Shown here in pieces: positions 39,995-47,537 of a stretch of DNA of 64,000 nucleotides. The notes below the pieces were generated by a model. It searched no databases. It had not been told where the DNA came from and saw nothing but the letters and a program-made list of their open reading frames with translations. The DNA comes from Pseudomonas tremae (GTDB taxonomy: Bacteria; Pseudomonadota; Gammaproteobacteria; Pseudomonadales; Pseudomonadaceae), in the NCBI RefSeq assembly GCF_001401155.1, contig NZ_LJRO01000090.1, positions 248,001 to 312,000 of the forward strand, given 5' to 3'. How positions within the stretch are numbered: the stretch's first letter is position 1; every line of letters starts with the position of its first letter. A program made the translations under genes and the position numbers.

Positions 39995-40224
39995 TCGGAG
40001 GCGGTACTTCGAGAAAACAGCACCAGCAAATGCATCGCGGTGGCAACGCTGCGGTTGTTGAAGTCATCCAGACGCAGGAGAAACCTGCCTGGGTCAGCTG
40101 GAGTTTTGATCGCCGCGCTGGATGACGGGTGGCAGCAGTTGTGCGCGGCTCATCCACTTTGTGGCAGCCTTTCAGTCAATGTGAGATCGCGATTTTGAGC
40201 TGCGGTGCGATCTGTTCGAAGGAG
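39995..40224. other. Junction region after copy 1 binding protein
   Basis: 230 bp. In the paralogous copy the permease gene would begin here. A plus-strand frame QQMHRGGNAAVVEVIQTQEK ending WSFDRRAG has protein-like composition but no start signal and I do not recognise it. It may be a relic. Confidence 0.35.
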
Positions 40225-41103
40225 TTAGGGCCTTAGGTGGCTGAACTGCGCTAGAAGCCACTCAGCGAGTTCAAACTCCACGCCTTGCAGTTCATTCGAC
40301 CCTAACCATATCAACCCATATTGACTGCCGTCAGGGTCAAAGCCAGCAGGTGCCGCCAAGCTTCCTCGTCCCACATCGTCAACAGCGAGTATCAGCGGGC
40401 TGAGGGCGACACCAAGGCCTGCAGCTGCAGCTTCGACAATCAGAGAGTGATGGTCGTAGTACCGGATTTCTGTGGGCCGAAGCGCCGACGGATGGGTGCT
40501 CAGCCATTGCGCCCATGCGTCAGGTCGCGTCTTCGACCCGAGAGCAAGATAGTCGCCGTGTTCGAAATTCGGCACCAATTCCGGCCTCATGACAGGCCCA
40601 ACCTTTTCGGGGAAAAGGGGCCGGACATTCCACGTCTCGGGCACAGCGAAATCTAGCCGTCGAATAGCGAGATCCACCTGACTCTTGCGAAAGTCCACCA
40701 GCCCGCCACCCACGGAGAGGTGGAGGGCGATGTTTGGATGCGCCACTTGAAATCCCCCCAACCGCGGAATGAGCCAGCGCATGGCAACTGAAGGTTCGCA
40801 GGAGAGCACCAGGGCCGTTTTCCCGACACTGGTAGCACGCAGGCTTTGCATGGTGGCGGCCAACTCGCCGAAAAACCTGCCAAGGGTCAGGTTGAGTGTC
40901 TCGCCGGCCGGTGTGAGCCGCAGGCCTCGCCCATTCCTCTCGAATAACTTGACCCCGATGTCGTCGGCGAGTTTGGTGATGCGGCGACTGACAGCGCCGT
41001 GCGTGAGCGCGAGCGAGTCAGCGGCACGCCGGACTGAACCCAGCCGCGCTGTTGCTTCGAATGCTCGCAGGTCATCGAGCGAAGGTATTTCTGAATGGTC
41101 CAT
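40225..41103 (-). CDS. LysR-family regulator of the C4-acid kinase operon
   Basis: 292 residues of the GcvA-like LysR subgroup. The winged helix is at residues 8-67 (LRAFEATARLGSVRRAADSL, SRRITKLADDIGVKLFERNG). The effector domain follows from about 90. It is divergent from the DUF1537 kinase gene and a perfect dyad overlaps its start codon, so I infer autorepression and control of the long operon at 41215-52965. Confidence 0.88.
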   Translation of the reverse strand: MDHSEIPSLDDLRAFEATARLGSVRRAADSLALTHGAVSRRITKLADDIGVKLFERNGRGLRLTPAGETLNLTLGRFFGELAATMQSLRATSVGKTALVLSCEPSVAMRWLIPRLGGFQVAHPNIALHLSVGGGLVDFRKSQVDLAIRRLDFAVPETWNVRPLFPEKVGPVMRPELVPNFEHGDYLALGSKTRPDAWAQWLSTHPSALRPTEIRYYDHHSLIVEAAAAGLGVALSPLILAVDDVGRGSLAAPAGFDPDGSQYGLIWLGSNELQGVEFELAEWLLAQFSHLRP

Positions 41104-41124
41104 TGGTGAGAAATTATCACCAAT
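41102..41124. promoter_or_regulatory. Perfect dyad, candidate LysR operator
   Basis: ATTGGTGA (41102-41109) and TCACCAAT (41117-41124) are perfect complements around 7 nt. The dyad contains the T-N11-A pattern and overlaps the lysR ATG (41101-41103), the usual place for an autoregulatory site. Confidence 0.55.
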
Positions 41125-41135
41125 AGTGATCAGAA

Positions 41136-41153
41136 ACTATCGCTTTTTATAGT
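41136..41153. promoter_or_regulatory. Second dyad in the lysR / kinase promoter region
   Basis: ACTAT and ATAGT flank 8 nt of AT-rich sequence 12 bp beyond the first dyad, suited to the activation half-site of a LysR-type promoter. Confidence 0.3.
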
Positions 41154-41193
41154 GTGAATGAATTTTTACAATCGATACATGTGTAGAAGACAT

Positions 41194-41244
41194 CAACCGA
41201 ATATTGGGGGCCTAATGCTTACAGATAATCAACCCAATATCGGG
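41194..41244 (+). repeat. 15-nt direct repeat spanning the kinase start
   Basis: CAACCGAATATTGGG at 41194 and CAACCCAATATCGGG at 41230 match at 13 of 15 positions, 36 nt apart (12 codons). The downstream copy encodes QPNIG near the start of the kinase. It looks like an old tandem duplication around the start codon. Confidence 0.5.
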
Positions 41245-42282
41245 ATCCTCGCCGACGATCTGACCAGTGCGGCAGATGGCGCGGCACCTTTCGTCGCTCG
41301 CGGACTGAGCGCGCAAATCGGAAGGGGCCAGCTTCCACGTCAAACAGCAGCGGTCGTCGCTGTCGATAGCGGTTCGCGATCCGCTACTTTGTCGCAAGCA
41401 TGTGAGGAGGTCGCACGATTGACCTCACTGCTTTCCGGTTGCGCCGTGTTCTACAAGACGGTGGACTCCACGCTACGCGGCAATATCGCGGAAGAGCTTG
41501 AGGCATGTTTTGCGGCGAGCGGCCGTAGATCACTGGTGTTCGCACCAGCCTTTCCCCAAGCCGGACGTACGACGGTGGGCGGAATTCAGTTTGTTGACGG
41601 TATCCCGGTTTCCGAGAGTGTGTATGGCCAAGACCCTGTGCACCCGGCGCGGCATTCTGCGCTTGTCGACCTGGTCCCGAACTGCATCAAGGATGTCACG
41701 CTGCTCGATGCGGTAACGCAGGAAGAACTCGACGCGCAAATTGCTTCTATCGAGGACCCAGAATCTATCCTGTGGCTTGGCTCTCCTGGAATGGCGGTAG
41801 CCCTGGCGCGGCGTTTTGTGCCGGCGAAGACTGCACCGCAATTGCTTGATTGCATCAGTAACGATGTTTTGGTCGTCATTGGAAGCGCGAATCCGCGCAG
41901 CCATCGACAGGCAGATCTGGTCCGGGAGCTCAGCAGCGTCACGCTGCTGCGCGGACCAGCTACGCGCGAGCGCGACCCGGCTGCGGTGCTGCGCCGCATT
42001 GCAGACGACGCGGCGCGCGAACTTCAAGATACACGCTTCGGCGCGTTAATCGCCACCGGCGGCGACACGATGGAAGCTGTCCTGGATCTTCTCAACGTTC
42101 GTGAGTTCGAGGTCCTGCAAGAACTGGAACCCGGTTTTCCTCTTTCTCGCGCCAAGCTTGGCGGGGGACGCACGCTCCTGCTTGCCATGAAAGCCGGTGG
42201 CTTTGGCAGTGACGACTCTCTAGAGCGCGCTATCGCGCAGATACGCGGTGCAGCCCAAGCCATACACAAGGATTTACTATGA
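41215..42282 (+). CDS. DUF1537 four-carbon acid sugar kinase (DtnK/OtnK-like)
   Basis: 355 residues. The N-terminal domain carries IGILADDLTSAADGAAPFV with the DDLT motif, and FYKTVDSTLRGNIAEEL; the C-terminal nucleotide-binding domain has VVIGSANPRSHRQ and LIATGGDTMEAVLD with the glycine-rich GGDT. Members phosphorylate C4 hydroxy acids: D-threonate, D-erythronate or L-threonate/3-oxo derivatives. The adjacent pdxA2 (4-nt overlap) points to D-threonate or a relative. The length is a little short of the roughly 420 common in the family. GGGGG 5 nt before the ATG supports the start; a longer start at 41158 is possible. Confidence 0.88.
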   Translation: MLTDNQPNIGILADDLTSAADGAAPFVARGLSAQIGRGQLPRQTAAVVAVDSGSRSATLSQACEEVARLTSLLSGCAVFYKTVDSTLRGNIAEELEACFAASGRRSLVFAPAFPQAGRTTVGGIQFVDGIPVSESVYGQDPVHPARHSALVDLVPNCIKDVTLLDAVTQEELDAQIASIEDPESILWLGSPGMAVALARRFVPAKTAPQLLDCISNDVLVVIGSANPRSHRQADLVRELSSVTLLRGPATRERDPAAVLRRIADDAARELQDTRFGALIATGGDTMEAVLDLLNVREFEVLQELEPGFPLSRAKLGGGRTLLLAMKAGGFGSDDSLERAIAQIRGAAQAIHKDLL

Positions 42283-43274
42283 AAAATATTTTCCCTCCAA
42301 TTGCCCTGACGATGGGCGATGCATCCGGCATTGGGCCGGAAATCGTTGCGAAGTTACTTGCGAAGGGCGGCGAACGCGTGGTCGTGTTCGGCAGCTGTAT
42401 CGTGATGCAGGACATCGTGCGTCGGCTGGGCCTGGACATCGAGGTGAGACGCATAGATGTGCCCGATGCGGCGCAGTTCCAGCCGCGCGTCATTGAAGTC
42501 ATCGAGGCCACCCGGATCGTCGAGCCTCCACCACTCGGGCAGATCAGCGCGATTTCCGGGCAGGCGGCCTTCGATGCCATCGTTGCAGCGATAGCAGCAG
42601 CCAAGTCCGGAGAGGTGAGCGGTATCGTCACGGCGCCGATCAATAAGGAGGCGATGAGCAGCGCCGGAATTCGCTACCCCGGCCATACGGAAATTCTGGC
42701 CGAGTATGGCGGCGCCAGTCGTGTGGCAATGATGCTGGCCAACGACGACATCCGTACGGTGCTCGTCACGATCCACACCTCACTGCGCAAAGCGATCGAA
42801 CAGGGTGATTTCGACGCGCAGATGTCGGCCATCCGCCTTGCCCACGAAGGCGGGAAGGCGCTCGGCTTCCCGAGCCCACGTATAGCCGTTGCAGGTCTCA
42901 ATCCGCACGCCGGTGAAGGCGGCCTGTTTGGCGATGAGGAAATCAGGATCATCCTGCCTGCAATTGAAGCGGCCCGTGCCGAAGGTATAGATGCCAGCGG
43001 CCCACATCCAGGCGACACAGTCTATATGCAGGCACGGATGGGCAGATTCGATGTCGTCGTAGCCCAATACCACGATCAAGGGCTGATCCCTGTGAAGTAT
43101 CTTGGTCTGGAAAAAGGAGTGAACATCACACTAGGCCTGCCGTTTGTCCGCACCAGCCCGGATCACGGCACGGCGTTTGACATCGCGGGCCGGGGTATTG
43201 CCGACCACGCCAGCCTGGAAACTGCACTTGCCTACGCAAAGCGTCTTGTAGCTGCGCAAGCCACGCAAAACTAA
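42279..43274 (+). CDS. pdxA2: PdxA2-type 4-phospho-C4-acid 3-dehydrogenase
   Basis: 331 residues of the PdxA family. Metal-binding histidines are in YPGHTEILAEY, LNPHAGEGGLFG and AQYHDQGLIPVKY; TAPINKEAM and RTSPDHGTAFDIAG are also canonical. Alone it could be 4-hydroxythreonine-4-phosphate dehydrogenase of PLP synthesis, but next to a DUF1537 kinase it is the PdxA2 type, which oxidises and decarboxylates 4-phospho-D-threonate or -erythronate to dihydroxyacetone phosphate with NAD. The overlap with the kinase gene makes the pair firm. Confidence 0.9.
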   Translation: MKNIFPPIALTMGDASGIGPEIVAKLLAKGGERVVVFGSCIVMQDIVRRLGLDIEVRRIDVPDAAQFQPRVIEVIEATRIVEPPPLGQISAISGQAAFDAIVAAIAAAKSGEVSGIVTAPINKEAMSSAGIRYPGHTEILAEYGGASRVAMMLANDDIRTVLVTIHTSLRKAIEQGDFDAQMSAIRLAHEGGKALGFPSPRIAVAGLNPHAGEGGLFGDEEIRIILPAIEAARAEGIDASGPHPGDTVYMQARMGRFDVVVAQYHDQGLIPVKYLGLEKGVNITLGLPFVRTSPDHGTAFDIAGRGIADHASLETALAYAKRLVAAQATQN

Positions 43275-43290
43275 TTGAAAGGGAACCATC

Positions 43291-44268
43291 ATGGGACTTC
43301 GCTTCATTTTCATGCTCACGCGCAATGACCGCACGGTTGCAGACGCATCGCAGCAACTCCAAACGGCGCTCGACCTCGGTGTTCGACACATCGGCTTCAA
43401 GGACATCGGCTTGCCGATCGAGCAGTTGAAGAGCCTCAATGCAGCCATCAAGGCGGGCGGTGCCACCTCCTACCTGGAGGTCGTGTCGTTGGACCGAGAA
43501 AGCGAAATCGTGTCAGCGAAGGCGGCTGTCGAGATCGGCGTCGACATTCTTCTTGGTGGCACGCGGGTCGATGACGTGCTGCCGATCATCAAGGAGACCG
43601 GCATCCAGTACTTCCCCTTCCCCGGTCTGATCACCGGTCACCCGAGCGTGCTGGAAGGCAGCATCGAGGAGATTGTCGACAGCGCCAAGGCGATGGCAGC
43701 GCGCGATGGTGTGCACGGCCTGGATCTGCTGGCATACCGTTCGGCGGAGAACGTGCCCGAGTTGATGCGGGCCGTCTGTGCTGCAGTCTCCAAGCCTGTC
43801 TACGTTGCAGGCTCAATCGCAAGCCCCGAGAGAATTGCAATAGTTCAGGGTGCAGGCGCAGCTGGATTCACGATCGGGACTGCGGCCTTGGACGGCCAAT
43901 ACCCTGCCGATGGGAAGGACGTGCCCAGTCAGCTCAACGCAATCCTGCGCGACGTCGCCGCTCTGAACAAGCATCTTTCGCCAATTCGCAAGAAGAACCT
44001 GTCAACCGTGTTTGCCGACAAAGTCGAGGGGCAGATCAACAACACGCACATCAAGGTCGCCATGTTCAAGGGCGCCTCCAACTGGTCATTTCGACAGAAC
44101 GACGATGAACTGTTTTTTGTTCACCGGGGGCGGCTGCTCATGAAATTCCGTGACCGTGAAGAGATTGTCGAACCGGGAGAGTTCATCGTCGTACCGCATG
44201 GCGTTGAGCACTGTGCGGTGGCTTTGGACGCAGAGGCATGTGAAGTGTTGCTGGCAATCGCCGGCTAG
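43291..44268 (+). CDS. TIM-barrel / cupin fusion protein
   Basis: 325 residues in two parts. Residues 1-220 look like a phosphate-binding TIM barrel of the HisA/aldolase type: LGVRHIGFKDIGLPIEQL, SLDRESEIVSAKAAVEIGVD, LLGGTRVDDVLP, PVYVAGSIASPERIAIV and AAGFTIGTAAL (the last two at the phosphate site). Residues 225-325 are a single cupin: DDELFFVHRGRLLMKFRDRE and GEFIVVPHGVEHCAVALD. I do not know a named enzyme with this fusion. In an operon for C4 phosphoacids it may isomerise or cleave an intermediate; the cupin could be a sensor or second active site. Confidence 0.8.
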   Translation: MGLRFIFMLTRNDRTVADASQQLQTALDLGVRHIGFKDIGLPIEQLKSLNAAIKAGGATSYLEVVSLDRESEIVSAKAAVEIGVDILLGGTRVDDVLPIIKETGIQYFPFPGLITGHPSVLEGSIEEIVDSAKAMAARDGVHGLDLLAYRSAENVPELMRAVCAAVSKPVYVAGSIASPERIAIVQGAGAAGFTIGTAALDGQYPADGKDVPSQLNAILRDVAALNKHLSPIRKKNLSTVFADKVEGQINNTHIKVAMFKGASNWSFRQNDDELFFVHRGRLLMKFRDREEIVEPGEFIVVPHGVEHCAVALDAEACEVLLAIAG

Positions 44269-44307
44269 GTCTTCAGAGAAATCATCGCGCAACGCGCAGG
44301 AGCAATC

Positions 44308-45027
44308 ATGACCGTAGCCCAAGTGCTGCATCGCGCCGACGGTGCACCCGTTTCAACTTCCTTCCGCCAAGCGGCGTTCGGTAAGGACGATCCTTTTGCA
44401 CGACATCGCGAGATTGCCTGGGAAGGAGCCGACTCGATGATCGCGGGTCGAACCAGTTTCATCGGTGAACTTGAAGTTCCGGGCTTCCCTCACAACGAAA
44501 CCATTGTCGTCGTCGAGGGAGAGCTGACCCTGACCGCAGCCGGAGCGGCCCCGCTGGTGCTCGGCCCGCAAGCGGGTGCTGTCATCGGGTGCGGTACGGA
44601 GCTTCGCATCCAGGCCGAATCGGGCGCGCGATTCGTGTTTTGCGCGGCCGCTTGCGACAAGCCGACAAGACGCGGGCTGTTCCCGCTATACGCTGACGCC
44701 GACTTCAAGCCATCCGCCTCGCTGCCCGCAGAGGCACTGCTGAGCCAGCCCCCGCAATGCCGCAAGGACAATGTATTCACCGAGGACGGCACGCAGTACA
44801 GCGCGGGCACCTGGGATTCGACACCGTACCACCGGATTGTTCGCCCGCATCGCATCAACGAATTCATGTACCTGCTGGCCGGCGGCGTGCGGTTCGCGAC
44901 TCCTGACGGCAGCGTGCTGTCGCTGGGCACTGGCGACGCACTGTTCGTGCCTCAAGGCGCGCAGGTTGGATGGGAAAGCAGCGATCGCGTGGCGAAGTTC
45001 TATGTGACCCAAAGCGTCCAGGCCTGA
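44308..45027 (+). CDS. Bicupin protein (ureidoglycine-aminohydrolase-like fold)
   Basis: 239 residues with two cupin domains: residues 35-115 (GFPHNETIVVVEGELTLTAA ... LVLGPQAGAVIGCG) and 150-235 (HRINEFMYLLAGGVRFATPD, LGTGDALFVPQGAQVGWES). DUF861-type bicupins include (S)-ureidoglycine aminohydrolase, but key metal His are sparse here (HNE, HRINE), so catalysis is uncertain. AGGAG precedes the ATG. It lies between the TIM-barrel/cupin and FAD oxidoreductase genes in the same operon. Confidence 0.8.
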   Translation: MTVAQVLHRADGAPVSTSFRQAAFGKDDPFARHREIAWEGADSMIAGRTSFIGELEVPGFPHNETIVVVEGELTLTAAGAAPLVLGPQAGAVIGCGTELRIQAESGARFVFCAAACDKPTRRGLFPLYADADFKPSASLPAEALLSQPPQCRKDNVFTEDGTQYSAGTWDSTPYHRIVRPHRINEFMYLLAGGVRFATPDGSVLSLGTGDALFVPQGAQVGWESSDRVAKFYVTQSVQA

Positions 45028-45047
45028 ATTGACTAGCGAGACCCATC

Positions 45048-46373
45048 ATGTCCCCACCACTGAACCACATCAACACATCCTCCAAGCCACCTGCCTCCGC
45101 CGAGGTCGTCGTGATCGGCGGCGGCATCATCGGTGTCTTTACCGCCTACTACCTGGCCAAGCGCGGCGTATCCGTCGCCTTGGTCGAGAAGGGGAGGATT
45201 GGGGCTGAACAGTCCAGCCGCAATTGGGGCTGGTGCCGGCAGCAGAACCGCGACGCCCGCGAACTGCCCATGGCGAGCAAGAGCCTTGATCTCTGGGAGC
45301 AATTTGCCGCTGAGAGCGGTGAAGACACGGGTTTTCGTCGCTGCGGGCTCTTGTTTCTTAGTAACGATGAGGCCGAGATTTCTCGTTGGGCCAGCTGGCA
45401 TGATTTTGCCAAGAGCGCCGGCGTGACAACCCACATGCTAAGCAGCCGCGAGGCCGCCCAGCGGGGGCAAGCGACCGGTCGCGCCTGGAAGGGCGGCGTC
45501 TTCTCGCCCACCGATGGCACCGCCGATCCTGGTAAGGCTGCGCCGGCCGTGGCAGCTGCGCTTATAAAGCTCGGCGGCAGTGTCCACCAGAACTGTGCCG
45601 CCCGCGGCATCGAGACCGAAGGCGGGCGGGTTAGCGGCGTGGTGACCGAAGCCGGGGTCATCAAGACCAAGACGGTTGTGCTTGCCGGTGGGGCCTGGGC
45701 CTCCTCGTTCTGCCGTCAGCTGGGCATCCGGTTTCCCCAAGCTTCTATACGCCAATCGATCCTGAGCGTGTCCCCTGTGGAACATTGCTTGCCGGATGCC
45801 CTGTTTACGAAAGGCGTGTCCTTCACGCGCCGCAACGACGGACGCTACGCATTGGCCATCAGCGGCCGCGCACGCGTGGACGTGACGCCGCAGTTCATGC
45901 GATTCGCGCCGCAATTCTTGCCCATGTTCGCGGAGCGCTGGCGCAACCTTCTTCCGGGAGGCCTGCAAGGCATTCAGGGTGGGCACGAAACGCTAAGGCG
46001 CTGGCGGCTCGATGCGCCGACCCCCATGGAGCGGATGCGCATCCTCGATCCGAAGCCCTGTTTGTCCACGATCAGGGAGACCCACCGCCGCGCCGTTGAA
46101 CTGTTGCCCCAGCTTCACGATGCAAAGATCACGCACGCGTGGGCCGGCTTCGTCGACTGCACGCCGGACGGTGTTCCCGGCATCGGCGAGGTACCGGGGG
46201 TGCCAGGTTTCATCCTCGCAGCAGGCTTTTCCGGACACGGCTTCGGCATTGCACCTGGAGCCGGCCACCTGATCGCTGACCTTGCCAGTGGTGCCGAACC
46301 GATCGTTGACCCTGTACCGTACCGGCCGGGCCGGTTCAGCAGTTCCGCATGGGGCAAGGTCGCTGATTTTTAG
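45048..46373 (+). CDS. DadA-like FAD-dependent amine/opine oxidoreductase (copy 2, intact)
   Basis: 441 residues of the DAO superfamily. FAD-binding VVVIGGGIIGVFTAYYLAKR is at about 19-38, followed by VEKGRIGAEQSSRNWGWCRQ; the C-terminal FAD region is ILAAGFSGHGFGIAPGAGHL. The RNWGWCRQQ stretch resembles opine and N-alkyl amino acid oxidases. It should oxidise a secondary amine or D-amino acid and release a keto acid. The C-terminal half is paralogous to the truncated gene at 35256-35936. It is followed by the GNAT gene as in copy 1. Confidence 0.88.
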   Translation: MSPPLNHINTSSKPPASAEVVVIGGGIIGVFTAYYLAKRGVSVALVEKGRIGAEQSSRNWGWCRQQNRDARELPMASKSLDLWEQFAAESGEDTGFRRCGLLFLSNDEAEISRWASWHDFAKSAGVTTHMLSSREAAQRGQATGRAWKGGVFSPTDGTADPGKAAPAVAAALIKLGGSVHQNCAARGIETEGGRVSGVVTEAGVIKTKTVVLAGGAWASSFCRQLGIRFPQASIRQSILSVSPVEHCLPDALFTKGVSFTRRNDGRYALAISGRARVDVTPQFMRFAPQFLPMFAERWRNLLPGGLQGIQGGHETLRRWRLDAPTPMERMRILDPKPCLSTIRETHRRAVELLPQLHDAKITHAWAGFVDCTPDGVPGIGEVPGVPGFILAAGFSGHGFGIAPGAGHLIADLASGAEPIVDPVPYRPGRFSSSAWGKVADF

Positions 46374-46488
46374 GCCATACCCACCCAGCCAAGCCTGAAA
46401 CGGCTTTCTCGCGGAGTCCCGATGACGGCACACCGTTCCGGGAAGAAGCCAGGATCCTGCGAATGTTGCAAGTCCGAGGAGAGAAACC

Positions 46489-47349
46489 ATGACCAATCAA
46501 ACGAGGAATGCCGGCGTCACTTATCGCCGGATGACTGAGGATGACCTTCCCTCGGCACATGAACTGTCGCAGGCGGTGTACTGGGCGCATCGCCTCGAAG
46601 ACTGGCAGTTAATGCACCGCCTCGGCACGGGTTTCGTGGCACAGGAAAACGGTACGCTGGCTGGCACCGGGCTGTGCTGGATATTCGGCAATACCCATGC
46701 CTCGCTCGGCATGATCATTGTGTCATCGGAACGGCAAGGCAAGGGCATCGGTCGCGAACTGATGAACCTGGTGCTTGAGGAACTGGGCGAGCGCTGCATC
46801 TTGCTCACGGCCACCCCGGTCGGACAGCCACTGTATGAAAAGCTGGGCTTCGTGCCGACCGGCACCGTCGACCATCATCAGGGCATGATGCAGCAACCGT
46901 CCCCACTTGCACTTGCCGCGGGAGAGCGCATCCATCCGGTTGCGGCCGGCGATCTGCAAGCGCTGGCGGCACTGGCAACGCGCGCCCTTGGCATGCCACG
47001 TGAAGAGTTTATGGCGCAAGTGCTAAATGTGGCCGAGGGCGTACTGATCGAAAAGGATGGCGAAGCGATCGGATTCTCCATCATGCGCCCCTCCGGCCTC
47101 GGCCGTGTGATCGGCCCAGTGGTGGCCCCCGATACACAGCGTGCCAAGGCCCTGATCGCCCATTGGGCGCGAACCTACTCCGGTTTCTTCGTGCGCGTCG
47201 ATGTGACCGGCGAAAGCGGCCTTGGCACTTGGGTGGAAAGCCTCGGGCTGGCACTAGCCGGACCCTCGGTGCGCATGGTGCGCGGCCAGGCACCGGTATC
47301 GGACGACACGGTCAAGCAATACGCGATCTTCAGCCAGGCCCTAGGTTGA
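46489..47349 (+). CDS. Two-domain GNAT acetyltransferase (copy 2)
   Basis: 286 residues, paralogue of the protein at 35972-36889 with the same two-domain layout. Acetyl-CoA-binding motif: GMIIVSSERQGKGIGRELMN; also LLTATPVGQPLYEKLGFVPT. The second half includes GRVIGPVVAPDTQRAKALIA and RVDVTGESGLGTWVESLGLA. GAGGAGAG precedes the ATG. The pairing with a DadA-like oxidoreductase is conserved in both copies, suggesting the acetyltransferase acts on the same amine or protects the cell from a toxic intermediate. Confidence 0.87.
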   Translation: MTNQTRNAGVTYRRMTEDDLPSAHELSQAVYWAHRLEDWQLMHRLGTGFVAQENGTLAGTGLCWIFGNTHASLGMIIVSSERQGKGIGRELMNLVLEELGERCILLTATPVGQPLYEKLGFVPTGTVDHHQGMMQQPSPLALAAGERIHPVAAGDLQALAALATRALGMPREEFMAQVLNVAEGVLIEKDGEAIGFSIMRPSGLGRVIGPVVAPDTQRAKALIAHWARTYSGFFVRVDVTGESGLGTWVESLGLALAGPSVRMVRGQAPVSDDTVKQYAIFSQALG

Positions 47350-47386
47350 GCGCGGCCGCAATGCCGTCTACCTATTCCTGACCACT

Positions 47387-47455
47387 CTTGGGCATTTCGG
47401 CAAATCCTGGTTCCTGACGAAGGTAGTGGCGTATTACCGATTACGGGACCAATAC
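47387..47455 (+). pseudogene. 3-prime scar of a PuuB-type oxidoreductase gene
   Basis: About 23 codons reading LGHFGKSWFLTKVVAYYRLR then DQY. They match the last residues of the intact enzyme at 36951-38237 (PGHFGNPWFLPLVGAYYRFQDL). The position, between the GNAT and binding protein genes, is exactly where copy 1 has the full gene. So the ancestral copy 2 carried the second oxidoreductase and lost it by deletion. Confidence 0.75.
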
Positions 47456-47537
47456 ACTGAATTTATGCAGTTGCGTCACGTTGCAAAAACGCTTCGGCAA
47501 TGCGGGAGCATTCGAACCTTCAAACGGTAGAACCGAT

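Noticed and set aside
34991..40000. Idea that the two oxidoreductase/binding-protein modules are a recent tandem duplication
   Set aside because: The paralogous proteins differ at many positions throughout; they are old paralogues or separate acquisitions.
42279..43274. Calling the PdxA-family gene a vitamin B6 biosynthesis gene (pdxA)
   Set aside because: It is coupled to a DUF1537 kinase and lacks ksgA/surA neighbours, so the catabolic PdxA2 role fits better.
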